From: Bradysia coprophila
Taxonomy: Eukaryota; Arthropoda; Insecta; Diptera; Sciaridae
Assembly (NCBI RefSeq): GCF_014529535.1
Contig: NW_023503423.1
Coordinates: 6,248,473 to 6,312,472, forward strand
Direction of reading: 5' to 3'
Length of the DNA stretch: 64,000 nt
Positions 48,356 through 58,259 of this stretch are shown one piece after another (position 1 is the first letter of the stretch; each line of letters opens with the position of its first letter). A program made the translations under genes and the position numbers. The notes beneath the pieces are model-generated. The model was not told where the DNA came from, searched no databases, and saw only the letters and a list, made by a program, of their open reading frames with translations.

Positions 48356-48526
48356 AAGCCAGTTGGCATTTGCCAGAGAAATGATAAGTTGAGTATTCGT
48401 ATGTAATTCTCTCCCATACCGTACACAATTTCCCATACCGTATATAATTTTTAACCTCAGATTCCTTCTATCTCGCCACAGGCATACCAACTTATCATTT
48501 CTCTGGCATTTGCTTACCAATTTACT
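48356..48526. repeat. Hairpin with 30 bp arms
   Basis: AGCCAGTTGGCATTTGCCAG with AGAAATGATAAG at the left pairs with CTTATCATTTCTCTGGCATT at the right. Inside, CCCATACCGTA is repeated twice. Non-coding. Confidence 0.7.
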
Positions 48527-48614
48527 TTGATTGATTCAAATCAATTGAGAAAATTTAGCAGCAAATACAAGTTTGACATTTTAAGGCAACGCGACTGTTT
48601 TGCCTCGGTAAACC

Positions 48615-48780
48615 TCGGTTCACAAACACGCTTTATCATGCTACAACTCCCTCTCAGCTCACACCTTGGCTAACAATAGTTATTTAAATCACTAGAGGCG
48701 AAAAACGATTTTTAAAAATTCGAGGTGTATGTGTGAGCTGAGAGGGTATTGTCACATGATAATGCGTGTTTGTGAACCGA
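48615..48780. mobile_element. 166 bp MITE
   Basis: Inverted ends TCGGTTCACAAACACG and CGTGTTTGTGAACCGA are exact, with further pairing of CCCTCTCAGCTCACAC to GTGTGAGCTGAGAGGG inside. No clear target duplication. Confidence 0.78.
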
Positions 48781-49039
48781 ATTCGCTTCACACGTTGAAG
48801 TTAATTGCGGTTAATTTAGAAATTTATTTGGAGGCATTCCTCGACGATTTAAGTAAAGTCCAGGGTGCCGAAAGTTGACAAGCCGCAATTAACTTAAACG
48901 TGGGTGGAATTTCCTATTTCTCCTCGAGATGAACACAACGTTTTTCATGCTTGCGTTTTGCGAAAACCCGCATTTTTGTCCACTTTGAAAAAAATAAAAT
49001 TAATAGCGTGTTTTGGTAGTCAGACATTTTAGGTGAGAA

Positions 49040-49235
49040 AATAATCATTTTCATGTGTCGGGGCCGAAAATGAGGGAGTTTTGAGATTTTTCTCTGGTTT
49101 TCGACCCCTTACTTGAAAATTTTTTTGTGTATCTGTTTTGGACGATTGATTTTAGGCACTTTTATCGTATGTAGCAACTCGCGAAATTGCCTAAAAACAA
49201 TCGTCCAAAACAGATACACAAATATCTATTTCTCA
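49040..49235. repeat. Two-hairpin dispersed repeat, inverted copy
   Basis: Here the TTTTCATGTGTCGGGGCCGA hairpin comes first. The TGTGTATCTGTTTTGGACGA hairpin with its complement ending near 49226 comes second, so the unit is reversed relative to 5050 and 14983. Confidence 0.7.
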
Positions 49236-49547
49236 GTGATAGCCATATTGGGTGAGAAATTTTCTCACCCAATATGGCTAACCTGCCATTTTAGACGAGA
49301 AAATGGAGCCTCTCAGAATGACAACAAAACTACATTTTCACAACGCTTCATAGTGGATTTTCGCATTATTAATCGCAATATTAATCGGATATAAATACTA
49401 CACCAAATAAATTTCAATTCGAGACAAAGGCAAATTTGTCTCAACCTGAAAACCTATTGCATTCTCAGTATTGACATATCCATTATCATTTTGATTACAA
49501 AACACACCTAGAGACTATCGGTTTCTATTCACAATTTACGGAACAAT

Positions 49548-50242
49548 AGAGTGTTATGATGAAAGAAAAAAAGATGATATTTTGACAAGTAACCCGCAAG
49601 TTAAAATAAACTGGTCTTCTGTCCTATCGCTCTCAACGTACCACGTTGAAAGAGAAGCAAATACTTTGACAAGTACCCCAAGGCAAGTTATAATAACTAG
49701 TCTTCGGTTTTCTCGCTCGGATCATAACAATCTATCGACATAGTTAGATGTCATGGACTGCAGATGCATGTTTACACTCTGCCTTCCCATCATATCGACT
49801 CACTTATACATTCAAAAAGGAAAACCGCTACCTCATGTATACATTTTCACATGTCTCGAGTTATCGCTTCACTTTCATTACTTTTTCTCTTTTCCGTCAT
49901 ATGGTAGTGCCCTGCTCGAAACTCTCTCTGGCAAGGAATGTTATGCGCAATATTCCAAAGAATATTTCACTGGAAAGTGTCACTGTCATCAAAATATTTT
50001 CATTCTATTTACGTTTTGTATTTTAACCAGCTTAGTATGTACGTTGCTAATTTACTAGACTGTTATGATCAGAGCGAGAAAACCGAAGACTACTTATTAT
50101 AACTTGCCTTGGGGTACTTGTCAAAGTAATTGCTTTTCTTTCAACGTGGTACGTTGAGAGCGAGAGGACAGAAGACCAGTTTATTTTAGCTTGCCTTGGG
50201 GTACTTGTCAAAATATCTTCTTCTCTTTCATCATAACACTCT
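49548..50242. mobile_element. 695 bp foldback element with repeated arms
   Basis: AGAGTGTTATGATGAAAG at 49548 and its complement ending at 50242 begin arms of about 190 bp. Each arm contains two related subunits: a TTTTGACAAGTA..CCGCAAGTTAAAATAA block with CTCTCAACGTACCACGTTGA, and a second ACAAGTACCCCAAGGCAAGT block. The 315 bp centre has no transposase. Long inverted arms made of direct subrepeats are characteristic of foldback elements. It ends 37 bp before the eIF5B-like start codon. Confidence 0.8.
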
Positions 50243-50279
50243 CTACACTCTGGAAAAAGTAAAAGTCATCGAGAATAAC

Positions 50280-51093
50280 ATGCCCAGCGAGAATAATCAA
50301 TTCGAGTGAGTTTGAATTTAAATTTTGGGATGTCAAGATATCCCAAGAAATTTAGCTATTTTCCTTTTAGTGAGGAAATTCCATCACGAGGCGCAAGTAA
50401 TACAGCATTCAGTGATTATCGGCCAGCGGTAGTTTGCATAGTCGGCCACAAAAATTCCGGCACATCGACAATTTTCGATAACTTGACATCAATGTGCCCT
50501 CAAAACATTGACTACCGTAATATGATACATTACATTGGTGCTACATTCGTCCCCATCGATGTTATCAAATAACGCTGCAGGATTGTTAGAGAGGTAGTCG
50601 TCTCAATCAGCTTTAAAACACCCCAACCAAAAACTCTTGTTCTTTCCCAGTCGCGAAACACACAGTACAAAATACCTGGCCTTCTTTTTTACCGAACCTG
50701 GCCTTACCCATGATACAAGACCATGGGTTTATGATTTCGCGATTGTAGTTGTTGACATCTTACTCGGCCTGCAACTACAAACAATAGAATCAATCAGAGT
50801 TTTCGAACGAATGCAAACTCCGTTCATTGTCGTTTTAAATAAATTAGATAAGTTAAGCAACTGGCAAATAACATCCGAAAAAGATGTTCAAGATGCATTG
50901 GAAAATCAAACAGAAGCAACGAGGATGGAATTTGTCAAATTAGTACGAACATTGGTTCGTAATTTTCGTATAGTAGAACGAGATGCTTGCTTGCATTACA
51001 ATGCCTTGTCTCCGGATTCGTGTATAAATCTTGTACCAACTTCAGCCAAAACTAGTGAAGGCATGGAAAATCTGCTGCATTTGCATTTGCATT
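50280..51093 (+). pseudogene. Decayed eIF5B-like GTPase domain
   Basis: Homologous to the G domain of translation factor eIF5B/IF2. Exon-like pieces are 50280-50305, 50371-50569 and 50652-51093. Matches: RPAVVCIVGHKNSGTSTIFD to the P-loop region, IGATFVPIDVI to the G2 area, AIVVVDI.GLQLQTIESI to the strand after G3, NKLDKL to G4 and LVPTSAKTSEGM to G5. The P-loop Lys is replaced (GHKNSGTS), so GTP binding should fail. After the G2 area the frame meets a stop, and around 50680 the G3 homology changes frame (KIPGLLF in one, TEPGLTHD in another). All domains after G5 are missing and replaced by retrotransposon sequence. Best read as a truncated, inactivated duplicate. Confidence 0.75.
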
Positions 51094-51678
51094 AACTATG
51101 CGAATTTGAATGGAGTACCTGGTGTTGGAAGCACTTCCCGCCTCTGCCGCAAATGCGACGGAGAGAACGAAACAATAGCACACGTAACCGGAAGTTGTCC
51201 CTCTAACAACCAGCAAATCATCTCTAGACATCACAACGCAAAGCACCAACTTAAGGAACTGTTACAACAACAGAAGCGATACACCTGTTTTGAAGAAGTC
51301 TACGCGATTGACATCGACGGACGTTCAAGATTTAGCGACATCATCGCATTCGATAACAAGTCCAACAACACCTATATCATCGATCCTACAATTAGATACG
51401 AAACCAGCGACAGTAACCAAGACTCAAAAATCCAAGCCGAAAAATGCGAAATCTACGAAAAGTGCATTCCCTTTTATGAAGAAAAGTATTTTTCGACCTT
51501 CGGTAAACGTAAATGGTCGGTCAAAGGACTCTGGTTCGGGAGCCGCGGCACGGTCGGTTCAAGTGTTGTGCAATTTTTCAAAGACTTTAACTTAGATATC
51601 TCTGATTTGTCTCCAATTACGGAGGAAATTTTAGTTCGTACGATTCAGATTATAAAAAGCCACATATACGGTGCCTAG
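51094..51678 (+). pseudogene. C-terminal end of R2-type non-LTR retrotransposon Pol
   Basis: An open frame with the zinc knuckle CRKCDGENETIAHVTGSC (C-x2-C-x8-H-x4-C), then the restriction-like endonuclease region DIDGRSRFSDIIAFDN and YIIDPTIRYE, and the late motif KGLWFGSRGTV. This order is that of R2-type retrotransposons annotated in insects. Reverse transcriptase is absent, so the copy is 5'-truncated, as is usual for target-primed insertion. A probable 3' UTR runs to about 51835 with AATAAA near 51815. It abuts a short GCATTT repeat at 51078-51092 and the eIF5B-like fragment. Confidence 0.85.
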
Positions 51679-51839
51679 TCATTGACGAAAACATTAGTTG
51701 AATATCACATTTGTTGTAAATATTTTGTAATTTAATTATTGATAGATATGCTGTGTGGCCTAGCAACCTTCTGTAAGAGGGCAGCACACTTTGTTTGTAT
51801 TTTTAAAGTCAAATAAAGATCTTTCTCTTCTAAAATCTT

Positions 51840-52388
51840 GCCAAAGGTCCAGTGTGGCACAGCGACTGAGAAACCGCGAAGCATTGTTAACAAATGTCTA
51901 TAGGAAAGATTTCATTGATGGCGTTGGATCATCAGATGACTGTGTTCCGTACAATCCAAAGATACAGAAGGTGAAAGACGTTCACAGTATTAATTGAAGA
52001 AATCAAAAGCGTCCATAGCGTTAAAGTATAGCCTCGTGAGCGAGACAATGCCATTGATATTGAAGAAGTCAAAGGCATTCAGAGTGTCAAGATTCGGGCT
52101 CGGGAGGATGCGTCAGCTGACTCAAATTTTAACATCTCATGGGGAACCGATTTTTACAGAAGGCTTTTTCGAATTAAAATGAAGTTGCCACAGATCGAGG
52201 AAAAGGTAATGTACGTAACATTTTTATCGAAAATGCATTAATCATTCAATACACTGAATCAATTTTCTCGTCAGAAAAAAGAACGTCGTGATGCTTGGTT
52301 ACTCGCGATCGATACGTGGGTTGGAATAATGACTTTGAGCGTTTTCGTCATGATGATTATTGTATTTGTCTTTGTTCATTACCGATAA
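51840..52388 (+). pseudogene. Damaged gene for a one-pass membrane protein
   Basis: Not recognised. A stretch VAQRLRNREALLTNVYRKDF (about 51855-51915) begins a coding-like frame. It is followed by loosely repeated units KVKDVHSIN, IEEIKSVHSVKV and IEEVKGIQSVKI broken by in-frame stops. Then comes RREDASADSNFNISW-like sequence to 52205, a GT-AG intron, and a last exon 52275-52388. That exon reads KKERRDAWLLAID with a hydrophobic helix (GIMTLSVFVMMIIVFVFVH) to the stop. The upstream start is missing, perhaps replaced by the retrotransposon. It could be a real gene with unseen exons, or a pseudogene. Confidence 0.4.
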
Positions 52389-54471
52389 ACCATAGTTATT
52401 TCTGTTCGAGCCTGTAATAAATTTTAAATAAATATTCAAATCATGCGCGAAAGTTTATGCGCGTTTATCGAGGATCGAGGAACCATCTCTTCCTATCCTC
52501 AAACATGTCAAGAACAAGTGAATTCTGTTGAAAATCTGATGGAAATGAAGAAGCTCCAGAGTTCCAATTCCAAGACATAATACCGAATACAGGATCCATC
52601 ATCCCCTGCCCTCAAATATGTCTAAAATATGTGTTGCCGTTTTCGAAAAATTTGGGAAAATGTCCTAATTATGGTTAACCAAGTTTCATGTCGGTACTGT
52701 CACGAGATGGCGTCGTAGAGCTTTGGTTTCTTCGGGACAAATGTTCAAAAATGAATACACAATCATTGCAATTTTTAAATCTCGCAGGCTTCTGTCGGAT
52801 CATAGTGAAATTCTGGATGAATGTTAATCGAATGACTACAATAATCCGGAGAAATCGTGTCGTTGGATATAAATGGAATCAGTTGCTCACATCAATTGTA
52901 TACTATCTCCTTATTAAGTTATGAGTTACTTTCAGGCGTAACCTCGCTTAATGTTTGATTTCCTCTTACGCCGTTTACGCTCCGTTTGCACTCCGTTTAC
53001 GTTTTAAACAATAAAAAAGAGGCGTGGTTTAGCTAAACGAGGCGTAAACGGAGTTAGAGGAAATTAAGCATAAGTTTTATTTAAATGCTTCCTTCGTTCA
53101 TTCATTTGTGGCATTTGTATGTTTTCTTTTTTATATTTTGAATTATGCGGGTAGTAAACGCAAGTCCACTAGCAAAAATGTTTATGAAATAAATTTTTTG
53201 GGGACGGCGGAGCATATTTACAGCAACTTTTTGACTTTTCCCCGCAAATCCAACGATTTCAAACTTAGATATTTGGAATCTAGACAAAAAAAATCAAAAT
53301 CCGCTAGAAAGCGGTGGCGATCCACTTTTTAATTTCGAGCCAAAACCCTAAAACGACATGCTTTTTGTAACAAAAAGTTGGATAATTTCTCTCAACAGGC
53401 AGCACCAAACACGAGACTAGTTTCATTTGCCAGCACTAAATAAGCACAAAATTATAAATATAAGAAGTATCGAAAATGACATATGTCCTACATTCAAATA
53501 CATTTTTCTCTAGTCCCTGAACAGCACCAAACGCGAGTGAGCAATTCACGCCGTAAGTGCGGTCGAAATTTAAAATATTTCTAACGCAGCGTCACTTTCA
53601 TACAAGAAGCGTTGAAAGGTATTTTTGGGTTCACTTTTTTATCGACTCGTTCACTTGAAATTAAAATTTTAGGCACACTTTTGGCGTGAATTAAGAGCAA
53701 ATTTTTTGTAGCCTACCAGGCGGAAGATTATTCGTTTTTTGATGTATTCTCTGAACAAAAATCTTTTTTTTTTGAAAAAATTAAACCAATAACGCATGCA
53801 AAAGTATGTTACTTCATTTCATTTCTTTTAATTTATTTCATCTTAAAAAAAGTTCTGTTTTACATGACCTGCGTAACTCTAGTTTGCATTAAACAATTCA
53901 AAAGAGCTACTATAACTTTTAAAGGAAAAATTGGATTGTAATACATAACTTAACCCACTTGGAGCCTTTTTTTTCGCTTTTAATAAAGAAAATTTACACT
54001 TAGAGAAGTCTGTGCAGATTACATAAATTTACACAATCTGCAAAGGTTTCTCTAAGTGGGATAAGTTATCACCCACAAACCACTTTTTTATTTAAAAGTA
54101 ACACATCTTTGTGTGTTTTAATGGTTTTATTTTTTCAAAAAAAAAAAAAAAAATTGGTTCAGAGAAATCATCGAAAAACAAATAATTTTCCGCCTAAATG
54201 TATAGGCTACAAATTTGCAAAGGGGTCCATTGCTCTAAATTGTGTTTCGTACTTAAAGCTCATTTTTATAAAATTTTCGCATGCAACATCATTTGGAGTC
54301 GATGTGTATACTGCGATGTTGATCCTACGAGTCCGAACTTAAGTCATCATCAGGATCGGCAACAAGCTCCATAAAGTAAAAAAGACTGTAACAGCGTGAC
54401 ATTTTGACATTTATTTACGAAAGCTGATTTTGGAATATACAGAAAAGCGTTCACGTTCACAGTGGCAGCAC
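52389..54471. other. Intergenic: inverted repeats, no gene
   Basis: 52940-53075 pairs CTCTTACGCCGTTTACG with GGCGTAAACGGAG. 53515-53690 (TTCACGCCGTAAGTGCGGTC) has a second copy at 62470-62600. 53700-54240 is a palindromic repeat with GGCGGAAGATTATTCG at one end and its near-complement at the other, sharing its outer part with 35890-36000. No coding sequence seen. Confidence 0.55.
53700..54240. repeat. Imperfect palindrome, dispersed family
   Basis: TAGCCTACCAGGCGGAAGAT at 53709 is answered by TTTTCCGCCTAAATGTATAG near 54187. Inside, AGAAATCATC/TGATGTATTCT and CTTAGAGAA/TTCTCTAAG pair around a centre at about 54020. The region 35890-36010 is a partial relative. Confidence 0.6.
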
Positions 54472-55038
54472 TCATACATTTTCATAATATGCACACTCTC
54501 TAACAAGCTGTAGTTCAAATTCAGCTTCTCCCTCGTATTTACTTGTTTGAACATACCATTTACCTGTGAATAATCCAGTTCGTGCGTTTCCAGTCAATTG
54601 AATAGTCACAGAGTGACCCAAATTTTGTTTTCTATCACCAGTATTCTTAACGTACGTTTTTGTTATACCCATTCGAAGGGTTTCATACGAATAGTGGCCA
54701 ATAATAGAAAACTTTCCGATATTATCCCAGCCCCAACCTTTCAATTGTCTTGATTGGGGATCAAACGACAATGTTAATTCGAATGGACCATGCCATTTTC
54801 TATACTGATAGTAATGGCTCGACCACGTACCGTTTTTGAAGATATTAATGTGATCGCTTTTCGTAAGGTTGAGCATTGAAACTTGATTTTGCCCACATTC
54901 CGGATCTTGATCAGGATTCGAACTTACAAATGTTTCATTGTCCACAGACGGACTGCCTTCCATACATGTGTGTAGGAAATATCCTAGAACGACGAGACAA
55001 GCGGCTCCAAACAAAACAAACTTTAAACGACGATCCAT
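54472..55038 (-). CDS. Signal-anchored protein, uncharacterised, 188 aa
   Basis: Single-exon ORF. Residues 6-24 (KFVLFGAACLVVLGYFLHT) are a signal anchor, giving a type II membrane or secreted protein. The outer part holds N-glycosylation sites (NETF, NLTK, NGTW). It carries a beta-rich domain with WHGPFELTLSFDPQSRQL, GKFSIIGHYS, MGITKTYVKNTGDRKQNLGH and TGKWYVQTSKYEGEAEFEL. I recall this pattern from uncharacterised eukaryotic proteins, but I cannot name the family. A 1.8 kb hAT element begins 197 bp upstream of the start, so it probably displaces part of the promoter. Confidence 0.75.
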   Translation of the reverse strand: MDRRLKFVLFGAACLVVLGYFLHTCMEGSPSVDNETFVSSNPDQDPECGQNQVSMLNLTKSDHINIFKNGTWSSHYYQYRKWHGPFELTLSFDPQSRQLKGWGWDNIGKFSIIGHYSYETLRMGITKTYVKNTGDRKQNLGHSVTIQLTGNARTGLFTGKWYVQTSKYEGEAEFELQLVRECAYYENV

Positions 55039-55234
55039 ATCTCGGCATGCTTCGGTTGAACAACCTGAACCTGTGTGACGAAAAAATGAAGCTTGATCAT
55101 ACCAATTTCATTAATACCATAATCATTGTGGATCAAATAATTCTGCTGACGTATATCTTTTCAATGAAACTATACATTCATTGTATCTTTCTTCGTAAAG
55201 AAAAAGGACTTCGCTGAAAATTTTGAGTTACGAA

Positions 55235-57067
55235 TAGAGGTGTGCACCGCCGATTTTACGCCGGCGCGCCGCCGATTTTTTGCTAAATTTTCGGCGCGCC
55301 GCCGCCGAAAAATTATAGCTCACGCCACCGCCGCCGCCGATTGTATTTTCGTCGCGCCGAAATTTTATACGTTTAGTGCTTTCAGCCATTTTAATGGGCG
55401 GCAATATAAACTTAAATTGAAAAATCTATACAAAAGTGTGCGCCTGAGTACAAGGTTTTAGCAAATGTTTATCTTTCTTAATTTATAAGTCAGGTTTCTA
55501 TATGCTGCTATGTTTCTATATGCGTAGAAAGGAGTTTTTTGTTAAAACATACAACTGAGGATGGTCAGATCACGCTGGCCTGGGACCGCCATCGATACCC
55601 GAGGTCGAAACAACATTTGTCTTTTCTGTATCCTCACTTAACGTGAACCCTTGGGTACGTTACTCTATCTCCTGTGCAATGGAATGGAGCGCGGCATACG
55701 GCAGACGACGTTTCTCTTATTGCCTGTTGATGCAGATAAGAGGAAGAAGAAAGAGAACAAAATTCAGTGCATCAGTCAAAACTGGGTGAATACTACTGTA
55801 ATTGTAAAGTGGCAAACTCAAGACCTTATGTAGAATTTGGGTGGAAAATGGCGCAAATCACATGCTTCAGGAATTTATAAAGTGGAAAATCTTTCCGGTT
55901 TCAAGTTTTTTCGTCAAAAGACGAGACACGGATATCTTTATTTTCAATTTTTAGCTGCTTTATGTATAAAATTTGGGAAATAAAACCTTATTACCGTATG
56001 TTGATTCCACGGGGAAGGGACTGTCGATTTTGTGTCTTGCTAATCGGGATGTAATCAGAGGAATTGAGTAAGCAATCGAGCGGTCATGATACGAAACGAT
56101 TTATTGTAGTGATGTACTTGATGTAAAGCTACAAATTCTGAATTCCACGAAATTAGGTTATGTACACAGTACACAGCTAAACTATGAAAACTTACATATT
56201 GTGGTTGACTACACTTTGACAACTATGCGACACATAATCTACTTTACAGACGGAATTCTCCGGCTATGATTCGATACGAAAGAACTATTAAGTACGGCTC
56301 GCTGCGTGATCGACGATTTGTTCAATAGAAATTTCCGAATGAATCGCTTATGGGTCGTGAATTCAGCGTGACGTTGGTTTATATTTGACGTGTCATCTGT
56401 GATGAACAAGCTGGTGCCATCTGCACATTGTAGCTGGCAGTAACACCGTAGTCTATACACTTATTACTTATAAATTTAAGTTTATCTAATTCTCTTATTT
56501 GCGAAAACTTTCTACTACGATCTCACTCCTACATCGAAGATGGACTAAAGGCAACGGGAACGGTTATTGCATAAATCGAAAGATAATAGTAGTGAGTTTG
56601 CGTAAATGACATAAATTATAAGTTAGAAATAAGAAACCTGCAAAACATCTAGTATGACGATGTGACTTAAAATTTCCAACTTATAAGTTGACTTATAGCT
56701 TATGTGTCATTTACGCAAACTCACTAATCATTCTTGGATTCATTAAATTAGATGTTTTTAAGATAATAGGTCAGTAATTGTACATTCAAAATATAAAAGG
56801 TGAGATACGTCTCAGTTGATTCCCCTTGTATAAGTAGTTGATACTTCAGATCGCAAGATAGTAAGAATTCAGTGTTCGGAAAAAGGATTGCGCACGCTTT
56901 TTCAAATGTTTTTGCATTATTTTCGAAAGTTTAGATTTTTTGTAAATTTATCGGCGCGCCGATCGGCGCACCGCCGCCGACTATAAATTTCTTTCGGTGC
57001 GCCGCCGCCGATCCCTTACCAGTCGGCGCACCGCCGCCGACTATTTTAAGATCGGCGCACACCTCTA
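55235..57067. mobile_element. 1.8 kb hAT-like element with 8 bp TSD
   Basis: Terminal inverted repeats TAGAGGTGTGC at 55235 and GCACACCTCTA ending at 57067, with the exact duplication GTTACGAA at 55227-55234 and 57068-57075. The subterminal regions carry many CGGCGCGCCGCCG-like units on both ends, reminiscent of the 1081-1903 element. No transposase ORF is visible, so it is non-autonomous. A small MITE is nested at 56592-56724. Confidence 0.9.
56592..56724. mobile_element. 133 bp TA-flanked MITE nested in the hAT element
   Basis: GTGAGTTTGCGTAAATGACA at 56592 and its complement ending at 56724 are directly flanked by TA on both sides, as for Tc1/mariner-derived MITEs. Inside, ACTTATAAG-type inverted motifs also pair. 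Confidence 0.8.
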
Positions 57068-57075
57068 GTTACGAA

Positions 57076-57700
57076 GTCTGCCTTGTTGATTTTGGTTTGG
57101 AATTGGTAAACCAGAAATCAGCAAATTATTGGTAGAAAGTACCAAAATGGCAGGTATTGTTACAGATTGTTAAGTTTACTAAAATTTATATAATGAAACT
57201 GTTGATCTTACAAATTTTTGTTTCTGTAAGTATTTGTATGATACAAATTGTATCTGATACCATTTTCGTTGGTTAATTTTAGTAATGACTGTAAATTTTT
57301 GGATTTTACCTTTGTTTCTTCTTATAATTAATTTTTACTAACTCCAACTCGAGTTTGTAATTATTAAAATGAAAGCAAAATAAAATGATCGAGTCTGGTT
57401 TTTGACAATTGAATTTCGATTGTAAAAAACCAGAATCGATCATTTTATTTTGCTTTCATTTTACAAATTATTTGGAATATGATTTACAAAATCTTCATAA
57501 CAGTCCCAAGTTAATCGCCATATGTACATATTGCTGGCAACAATACAAAAAATTTTGTATTATGTTACAAATTAATGTGCTACAACATATTTTTAATAAT
57601 TCTCTAAATCTTTAGATCACTGCCTGGTGGGACGTGGCGAATGTTGGCAATTTTTGTACTCTGTTAGCATTTGCATTGCACTTGCACTAAGTCTTCCAGG
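57076..57700. other. Intergenic, no gene
   Basis: AT-rich. A short hairpin pairs ATGAAAGCAAAATAAAATGA (57369-57388) with its complement at 57436-57462. Nothing else recognised. Confidence 0.5.
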
Positions 57701-57727
57701 ATCGAAACAGTGCTTGGAGATATCGTT

Positions 57728-58259
57728 CTATATTCGTTCTGCAAATGTGTTCAGCATATGGTTGGCATCTTTGTAACCATCAGCATGGAAGCAAATGGGT
57801 GACTGTTGTGAAGATTTTCTAAAGATTACGATTTTGTTTACAAACATCTTGTAATGATTACAAAGGTCTTCAAAACCTGGTCTTGTAATGATTGCAAATA
57901 AAATCACAAACACAAGGATTACCAATTTCACTGTTGAATTTATTTTTAGTATCCAACATACCAAAAAATTTGTCAAATCAACAGAATAGCATTGTTCATT
58001 CCAAATCAACCCAACAGTTTGGTAGGACCTACACATATTTTCGTAGGTCCTACAGAGTTTCTCTTTCAGTGTTCTTTTGGCCAACCTTTTTTTAAATTAA
58101 TTCATGCAATCAAGAAAACTCAGGGAAGAAAATTATTATTTTACCACTACTTCCGCTGCCATGACTGCCGCCGCCTCCACCACCTCCACCACCACCTTGA
58201 CAGTCAACCCACAAAATCCAGAAACCAGCAATAAGTAGAAGCACATAGATTTTATGCAT
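57728..58259 (-). CDS. Secreted Gly-rich protein, first exon and possible second
   Basis: Exon 1, 58259-58145, encodes a signal peptide (MHKIYVLLLIAGFWILWVDC) followed by a run of nine Gly and GSHGSGSSG, ending at a GTAAAA donor in phase 1. A possible second exon starts after an AG at about 57950 and runs to the stop at 57728. In that phase it reads VKLVILVFVILFAIITRPGF and later SQQSPICFHADGYKDANHML. The latter stretch vaguely recalls a Kazal-type inhibitor, but the Cys pattern is incomplete. Exon 1 is convincing as secreted-protein coding; the 3' part is uncertain and may be decayed. Confidence 0.45.

Larger units (their letters stand above)
47890..50279. other. Intergenic, rich in inverted repeats
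   Basis: No gene. Contains a hairpin (48356-48526), a MITE (48615-48780), an inverted copy of the two-hairpin repeat (49040-49235) and the foldback element 49548-50242. 48900-49030 and 49270-49500 show nothing else. Confidence 0.55.

Noticed and set aside
49748-50058. Frames in the centre of the foldback element
   Set aside because: Two overlapping frames of similar length, no domain, no coding bias; taken as chance.
55555-55830. Possible coding segment inside the 55235 hAT element
   Set aside because: Short frames without transposase motifs such as the hAT dimerisation region.
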